Below, in pieces: positions 58,216 through 64,000 of a stretch of 64,000 nt of DNA. The DNA lies in assembly GCF_018882245.1 (NCBI RefSeq), contig NZ_JACVOV010000001.1, positions 558,001 to 622,000 of the forward strand, given 5' to 3'. Origin of the DNA: Polynucleobacter sp. AP-Capit-er-40B-B4. GTDB lineage: Bacteria; Pseudomonadota; Gammaproteobacteria; Burkholderiales; Burkholderiaceae. Position 1 is the first letter of the stretch; each line of letters opens with the position of its first letter. The notes under the pieces were generated by a model. That model searched no databases. It was not told the origin of the DNA and saw only the letters and a program-made list of their open reading frames with translations. The translations under genes were made by a program, and so were the position numbers.

Positions 58216-58649
58216 AATATTACTAAATATTCATTTAACAGTCTTGGTCTTGATTGTTTTTTATTGTGATGTAAGAGTACATCACTTAATATTTAGACCA
58301 GAATCTTCATCATGCGATGATAAAAGATAACCCAATGAGAGACCATTGCCTTGTAAGGCGCCAAATACTATCTTACAAGTAGTCAGAGCTTACAAATAAA
58401 ATACTGTTATAAAAAAATAGTGCACACTTTAATTCCGACTCAACATAAACGGTAAATATAGATGATTTACTTTTTATGGCAATTAATCGTTAAGATGGAT
58501 ACTAAATCGAATCAAAAAAATAATTTATATTTTATCATTTTTAAATTAATCTAAAAGTGATTAGAAATACTAACGGGAAATTGTCTTACCCCATAAAAAA
58601 TTACGCTTTAACCTTTAAAATAGATATTTAACCTTTATTGTTCAAATAT

Positions 58650-59738
58650 ATGTTTTTTACTACCCTAATTGATGCATTAACAGATTTTAATGAATTTTAT
58701 TCTTGGGTCTTTTTTAGCTTTTTTATCACGCTGACATGTTTGACGGCTTACTTAAGCCTATACCCTAATTCTACTCTCGAAAAACGTATTTACTGGGCCA
58801 TGGGTATAGCCCTTATAGGATTTACCGCATTACGCCCACTTGGGCTTGGGCGGGATGATTTAGCATATATTGATATATCGAAAAGTATCTGCCCGATATC
58901 GGAATGCTTAAAGCTACAGCATTTTTCTAGAGATTGGGGTTGGTATCTCTTGGCTGGGATTTTAAAGTCACTCATACCAAACCCAACTGCATTACTGGTA
59001 ATTAGCGCATTTGGTACATTCATGCAACTTTACATAATAGACAAATTATGTACCAGAAAATTACTTGCATTTACTCTTTTTATACCGCTAACCTATATTT
59101 ATTTTGATTTCACATTGCTTCGCGCTGGTTCTGCCATTACTCTTTTTTTTATAGCCTTTTATTTTCTAGTCCTAGGTCAAAAAATTTTAGGGTCTGGGAT
59201 ATTTCTTTCGAATTATTTTTTTCATTCACAGGGCATTTTTTCTATCGGCATCATTCCATTTTCTTTCGCTTCAAAATTCAAAAACCTCTTAACAGCATTA
59301 ATCATCCTTGCGCTGGCTTGCATCTACTTGGGCTGGACACCATCGGCAAATCAACTTAGCTTCCTTGCTAAAACTGAATCTCAGCTTTACTTGGACCAGT
59401 ATCACAGTGGAATATTTTCCCAGGAAAAAAAATTTCCCGATGCATATCTTTTGATAATTGCATACCTGATCTTTATCTTGTATGCAGATAAGATGTCGCC
59501 GATGATTAATTTTCTACAGCGATTTTCATTGGCAAGTATTCTTTTAGCAGTATTTCTTGCTTGGATTTTTGCTCCTATTCATATAGCTCAAACTAGACTT
59601 TTTGATTTTTATGTTTCCCCCTTAATTTTTCTAGCCGGAAATTTAAAACCGAATAAATACACTCTAGTTGCCACTCTAAGTCTTGCCATTCTTCTCTATA
59701 TTCGTATGGAATTGATACATAATTGGATATTGGGATGA
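58650..59738 (+). CDS. EpsG/Wzy-like polysaccharide polymerase
   Basis: About 362 aa, about 10 TMs, ALRPLGLGRDDLAYI; located between galE and the initiating transferase. ATG 58650 chosen over TTG 58638. Confidence 0.7.
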   Translation: MFFTTLIDALTDFNEFYSWVFFSFFITLTCLTAYLSLYPNSTLEKRIYWAMGIALIGFTALRPLGLGRDDLAYIDISKSICPISECLKLQHFSRDWGWYLLAGILKSLIPNPTALLVISAFGTFMQLYIIDKLCTRKLLAFTLFIPLTYIYFDFTLLRAGSAITLFFIAFYFLVLGQKILGSGIFLSNYFFHSQGIFSIGIIPFSFASKFKNLLTALIILALACIYLGWTPSANQLSFLAKTESQLYLDQYHSGIFSQEKKFPDAYLLIIAYLIFILYADKMSPMINFLQRFSLASILLAVFLAWIFAPIHIAQTRLFDFYVSPLIFLAGNLKPNKYTLVATLSLAILLYIRMELIHNWILG

Positions 59739-59790
59739 GTTATCTGCTACCCATTATTATCCTTGTAAGCTTTTTATCCTGAAAGGAGCT

Positions 59791-61125
59791 ATGCGAATAA
59801 CAAATTCTCTAACCCCCTATATCAATCGATTAATTGATGCGGGGATTATTTTTTTCTCTGGTTTTGCTGCCTTACACCTGCGCTTTTGGAATCTGGTAAT
59901 ACCCAATGATTCATATAATATTTTTATTTTTGGCGCCTGCTTAGTTTATTTACTCATTTCTTCGAAGCCAGCCATTCAGGGGGACTCATTTTCACCCACA
60001 CAAGCCATCACTAGAGTAGGCAAGTTTTGGGTCATCACCTTCATGACAATTTCACTATTAATTATTTTTACACAAAGCGGCAATCTTCTCTCCAGGATTT
60101 GGCTGGCACTTTGGGTAGGGCTTGCATTATTCTTCCTAATAATCTGTAACATCGCTCTTCAACTGGTGTTAGAGCAGCTACAAAGACATTCTCACACCAA
60201 AAAGAAAGTGGCAATTATCGGGGCTGGTGTAGTTGCTGAGCAATTAATTGAAAAGGTCCGCCAAACTCCTTATATAGAGTTTGAGTTGGCTTGTTTGATC
60301 CCTCATATTGACGCAAAATCTACATTAGAGGGCATATCTAGTCAGCTACTGGACGAAATCTGGATTGCCCTACCCATCAGTGAAGCAAGTAAGCTTCCTG
60401 AACTTATTCATCAATTGCGCTTTAGCTCAGCTAGCATTAAATATGCGCCAGACCTATTTACTTTGCGCCTAATCAATCATGGCTCCACAGAAGTGCTTGG
60501 TGTGAATATGCTCAATCTCAATGCTTCTCCGTTTTCTGGTGAAGCATTACTGGTTAAAAATATTGAAGACTTTGTAATTTCACTCCTTATCCTCATTTTA
60601 TTAAGCCCTTTACTGCTGGTCTTAGCCATTAGCGTAAAGATGACATCACGAGGACCCGTCTTTTACAAGCAGGAGCGAGTAGGTCTTAATGGCCGTCCAT
60701 TCAAGATGCTGAAATTTCGATCCATGCCTGCAGATGTAGAAAAAAATGGTGTGCGCTGGGGTAATTCAGAAGCAAAGACAGCACATCCTTTTTCTAGATG
60801 GATGCGTCGCATGAACTTAGACGAACTCCCTCAGTTTATTAATGTGTTGCGAGGCGAAATGTCTATAGTGGGCCCTCGCCCTGAGCGCGTAGAATTCATT
60901 GAACAGTTTTCTCGGGAGATCCCCAACTATGCCAAGAAGCATTTAGTTAAAGCAGGCATTACCGGCTGGGCGCAAATTCATGGATTGCGAGGAGATACAG
61001 ATCTCAATAAGCGAATTGAGTATGATCTTTACTATATTGAGAATTGGTCATTATCGCTTGATCTCAAAATCATTCTAATGACCGCAATAGAACCGCTCCT
61101 ACCTAAAAATAATTCTACTCGGTAA
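59791..61125 (+). CDS. Undecaprenyl-phosphate glucose phosphotransferase (WcaJ-like)
   Basis: 444 aa; N-terminal TMs; KVAIIGAGVVAEQLIEKVRQ; YKQERVGLNGRPFKMLKFRSM...RMNLDELPQFINVLRGEMSIVGPRPERVEFI...KAGITGWAQIHGLRGDTDL. Confidence 0.94.
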   Translation: MRITNSLTPYINRLIDAGIIFFSGFAALHLRFWNLVIPNDSYNIFIFGACLVYLLISSKPAIQGDSFSPTQAITRVGKFWVITFMTISLLIIFTQSGNLLSRIWLALWVGLALFFLIICNIALQLVLEQLQRHSHTKKKVAIIGAGVVAEQLIEKVRQTPYIEFELACLIPHIDAKSTLEGISSQLLDEIWIALPISEASKLPELIHQLRFSSASIKYAPDLFTLRLINHGSTEVLGVNMLNLNASPFSGEALLVKNIEDFVISLLILILLSPLLLVLAISVKMTSRGPVFYKQERVGLNGRPFKMLKFRSMPADVEKNGVRWGNSEAKTAHPFSRWMRRMNLDELPQFINVLRGEMSIVGPRPERVEFIEQFSREIPNYAKKHLVKAGITGWAQIHGLRGDTDLNKRIEYDLYYIENWSLSLDLKIILMTAIEPLLPKNNSTR

Positions 61126-61155
61126 TTTAACTAAACTATTCACGAAATCACTGGC

Positions 61156-61986
61156 ATGCCCAATCTACTTATTAATCAGCTTAAAAAATCCATTAGAAGA
61201 GCCCAGTTGGTTTTAGAAAAACCTTATCAATGGTTAGATGACCAGGTTGCCACACAACCCTTTAATCATGCCCACATACCACCTAATGTTTATCAAACTT
61301 GGGTTAATCGTCAGTTTGGAAAAACACTTTACAAAAATATTATTAACTTTAGAAAACTAAATCCTGATCTGAATTTTCACCTTTTTGATAATCAAAAAAT
61401 TCAAGCTTATATGGAAGAGTTTTGGGGCGATCACCCCATCTTTCATATTTATCAAAATTCTCAGTTTGGCCCATCCAAGGCAGATATTTTTAGAGTTTGC
61501 ATATTGAATGAGCGAGGCGGATTTTATTTTGATATCAACAAAGGTTGTGCAGTTCCTTTAAGGAGTTTATTAAAACCTGAGTCTGATTGCCTGATCTCGT
61601 ACGAGCAAAATAACTGCATCATATTGCCCGAACAAGCCACTATGGATAGAGTCCAGCACCCTACCAAACTAGCCATGCAATGGTCTTTTGGTTTTGCAAA
61701 AAACCATCCTGTCACCAATATGATGATTGAAGAAATCTGCAACTTCTATCCCTACTTTAAAGATAAGATTTTTGAGAATCCTAAGGATGCAATTTTAAGC
61801 TTTACCGCAACCGGAATGCTTACAAGAGTGATTCGTAAGGCACTTTTGCAAAATCCTGATCTACAGTTAAACCAAGCAGGCATTGATTACAACGGGCATG
61901 CGATCCCTGAGATGCCGGGATCATGGTCTCGCTACTTCACCTCCCCAGCCTATAGCAAATCCCAAAATAAACCAATTGTTTTATAG
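61156..61986 (+). CDS. GT32-like glycosyltransferase with DXD motif
   Basis: IPPNVYQTWVNRQFGKTLYKNIINFRKLNPDLNFHLFD...PSKADIFRVCILNERGGFYFDINKGC. Confidence 0.83.
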   Translation: MPNLLINQLKKSIRRAQLVLEKPYQWLDDQVATQPFNHAHIPPNVYQTWVNRQFGKTLYKNIINFRKLNPDLNFHLFDNQKIQAYMEEFWGDHPIFHIYQNSQFGPSKADIFRVCILNERGGFYFDINKGCAVPLRSLLKPESDCLISYEQNNCIILPEQATMDRVQHPTKLAMQWSFGFAKNHPVTNMMIEEICNFYPYFKDKIFENPKDAILSFTATGMLTRVIRKALLQNPDLQLNQAGIDYNGHAIPEMPGSWSRYFTSPAYSKSQNKPIVL

Positions 61987-62018
61987 CTCTAAGTAAGTCC
62001 AAATCTATTCACAGTAGA

Positions 62019-63131
62019 TTATTTTGTAGTGAGTTGTTTGAGTGCTGCTTGAACTGCTTGTACAGTAATTTGATTCATGCTGTACTGAGGATTGCTGGGA
62101 TATTCAAATCCGAGATTCAAAAAGCCGCCTCCATGCTCTTTTGGAACATCAATATTTTTCGAGACTGAATTCGTAACACCCCATCTGGCTGAATTTGTTG
62201 GCCCGTTAAGAGCAATAGTTGGAACCTTCAAGTGATCAGCTAAATGCGCTATTCCCGTATTTACGGAAATTACAGCGCTAGCACCTAGAAGAGCTTTAGC
62301 TACCTCAGGTAAAGTTAGCTTCCCAGCTAGCACATCAACCTTATTCTCGGCCCCAATGGCATTTGCAAGTTCAACTGCATCAGCATGGTTCTGAGGAGAT
62401 CCGGAAATTAAGATACTCCAGCCATCTTCCACCAAGCTTATAGCTAACTTAACCCACAAATCGATAGGCCACTGACGCAAATCCGACCTGGTACCGCTAG
62501 CCCAGGGATGAAAAACTATATAGGGCTGGTGCTGCTCTAGATCAATAGAACCCAAGTTTTGGCTAGCAATCTTTTCTAGATTAAATGATGGATTTCCTTG
62601 GCAAGGGATTTGCAATGGCTTTAATAAGCAACGAAAGTTCTCTAACTCATGAATAGCATTTGAATGCTCTACTACCTCGTCATATCCGAAATGACGAAAT
62701 TGGCCCCGTGTCTTAAAGCCAATCTTAAATCTGGCTTTAATAAATAGACTGTAAAGAGCGCTTAACTTTGGCCATTGGGAAGTATCAATCAATACATCTA
62801 ATGAGTATTTCCTTAGCAGACTGAATGCATTGAGCGGCTTAGTGACAGGCAAGACCACTAACTCATCGTATTCAGACAAAATAGGATAAATGGCAGCATT
62901 AGCTGATGAGGCAAAAACGATCATTTTCGCTTGGGGGTATTGAGTCCTCAAGGACGGCAATAAACAGGAAGACAAGATTGAATCGCCAATGGCGGCAAAA
63001 GCAAAAATGCCAATACATTTAATCTCTTGTGGCTTATTAACTGTCTTTCTCTTTAATAGAGATAGACAATACAGCAGCGGAATACCTATCCAAAAGTCCA
63101 AACTCTTTAGCAGTTGATTATTGCGCTCCAA
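62019..63131 (-). CDS. GT9 heptosyltransferase-like glycosyltransferase
   Basis: IGIFAFAAIGDSILSSCLLPSLRTQYPQAKMIVFAS...SAVISVNTGIAHLADHLKVPTIALNGPTNSARWG. Confidence 0.87.
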   Translation of the reverse strand: MERNNQLLKSLDFWIGIPLLYCLSLLKRKTVNKPQEIKCIGIFAFAAIGDSILSSCLLPSLRTQYPQAKMIVFASSANAAIYPILSEYDELVVLPVTKPLNAFSLLRKYSLDVLIDTSQWPKLSALYSLFIKARFKIGFKTRGQFRHFGYDEVVEHSNAIHELENFRCLLKPLQIPCQGNPSFNLEKIASQNLGSIDLEQHQPYIVFHPWASGTRSDLRQWPIDLWVKLAISLVEDGWSILISGSPQNHADAVELANAIGAENKVDVLAGKLTLPEVAKALLGASAVISVNTGIAHLADHLKVPTIALNGPTNSARWGVTNSVSKNIDVPKEHGGGFLNLGFEYPSNPQYSMNQITVQAVQAALKQLTTK

Positions 63132-64000
63132 GAGTATCCTCGCTCAAAGCTATCATTGCTTTTTTAAACACCGCATCTACAGTAGTTGAACGCATACAAA
63201 TTGGATCTTGACATGGGGCATAGCTAACACCGTCATAACAGGGCGAACAAACCACATCAGCAGCAGCTTTGAATACCGCCAAAGATTGTCTTTCAGCAGA
63301 AACTACGGCAGAAGCTGGGGTTGGGCCAAATATGGCAATTAAAGGGGTTGGGGTCATGGTGGCTAAATGTAGGGGGCCTGTATCGTGACTAATAACCAAA
63401 TTCACTTTAGAAAAAATCTCAATGACGTCATTAATGCTAGTCTCGCCAATCAAATCCCTGACTCGAATCTCTGAGAAATAAGACTTAACCCAAACATCGC
63501 CCTTACCACCCACCAATACCACTTCATACCCGTTGGCAATGAATTTGCCTGCCAACTCAACATAGCTTTCAGTTGGCCAGCGACGTAAAAAATCATCGCG
63601 CATCATATTTCTACTGCCCCCCGGCACAAGTGCCACATACTTTCTTGAGGGTTCAGAAATAAACTTATGACGTTCTTTGGAGCTAAGTGCATTTATGCCC
63701 AGATTTTGCAGTGCCGCATTACCTTGTCGGCCCGTCATTGAACTTTGCGATATAAAGTGGAAATATTCACTAACGCGAAATTTTGTTAATTCTGGGAAAA
63801 AACGTTTTATGCCACCAAATAAAAGTATTGGATTTTTTAAGAGCAATGGAATTGCAAAAACACAATATTGCCAATTACTATGAGCTATATAGAGTTGATT
63901 GGAATGCGAAATCTGCCTAAATATTTGAATAAAAGCCTTTAGTAAAGACTGTAGCCTTGCTACCGGCTTGCCGTGCAATATGGATTGATCCTCAATGGCA
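63118..64000 (-). CDS. GT9 heptosyltransferase-like protein, partial (runs off right edge)
   Basis: VALVPGGSRNMMRDDFLRRWPTESYVELAGKFIANGYEVVLVGGKGD...VNLVISHDTGPLHLATMTPTPLIAIFGPTPASAV. Frame stays open upstream of the track start (TTG at 63978) to base 64000, so the true N-terminus is outside the window. Confidence 0.87.
   Translation of the reverse strand, partial: AIEDQSILHGKPVARLQSLLKAFIQIFRQISHSNQLYIAHSNWQYCVFAIPLLLKNPILLFGGIKRFFPELTKFRVSEYFHFISQSSMTGRQGNAALQNLGINALSSKERHKFISEPSRKYVALVPGGSRNMMRDDFLRRWPTESYVELAGKFIANGYEVVLVGGKGDVWVKSYFSEIRVRDLIGETSINDVIEIFSKVNLVISHDTGPLHLATMTPTPLIAIFGPTPASAVVSAERQSLAVFKAAADVVCSPCYDGVSYAPCQDPICMRSTTVDAVFKKAMIALSEDTLGAQ

Overview
64 kb bacterial chromosome segment. 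Gene content and protein similarity (recognised from memory, no search run) suggest a betaproteobacterium, plausibly Burkholderiaceae / Polynucleobacter-like. I saw no rRNA, tRNA, CRISPR array or intact IS element. The left ~36 kb is mostly housekeeping: partial monomeric isocitrate dehydrogenase, MFS transporter, FKBP PPIase, lytic transglycosylase, secreted nuclease, a putative Fur-controlled flavinylation operon (DUF6662-like protein / FMN_bind / ApbE / His-rich 4-TM protein), a BigR-type persulfide dioxygenase locus, a branched-chain amino-acid ABC transporter with a LivM-LivG fusion, GMC oxidoreductase, sulfite reductase / siroheme genes and a ChaA-like antiporter. It also holds three toxin-antitoxin-like pairs, two with a clear palindrome at the promoter. 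The right ~27 kb (36.7-64 kb) is an AT-rich surface-polysaccharide locus: Wzm/Wzt-type ABC exporter, WbpM/PglF-like dehydratase, GT4 + phosphoglycosyltransferase fusion, many glycosyltransferases including a GT11 fucosyltransferase, FkbM, ATP-grasp, PglK-like ABC flippase, FdtA/FdtB-like aminosugar genes, GalE, EpsG/Wzy-like polymerase, WcaJ-like initiating transferase and two GT9 heptosyltransferase-like genes. Leading items for follow-up: (1) the double 7-1-7 Fur-like box ahead of a five-gene extracytosolic flavin electron-transfer operon; (2) an A7 tract splitting the FdtB-like aminotransferase exactly at a correctly phased A_AAA_AAA -1 slippery heptamer followed by TAG; (3) the PglK-like flippase and GT4-PGT fusion in a locus that also encodes Wzm/Wzt and a Wzy-like protein; (4) TA pairs with start-site palindromes.
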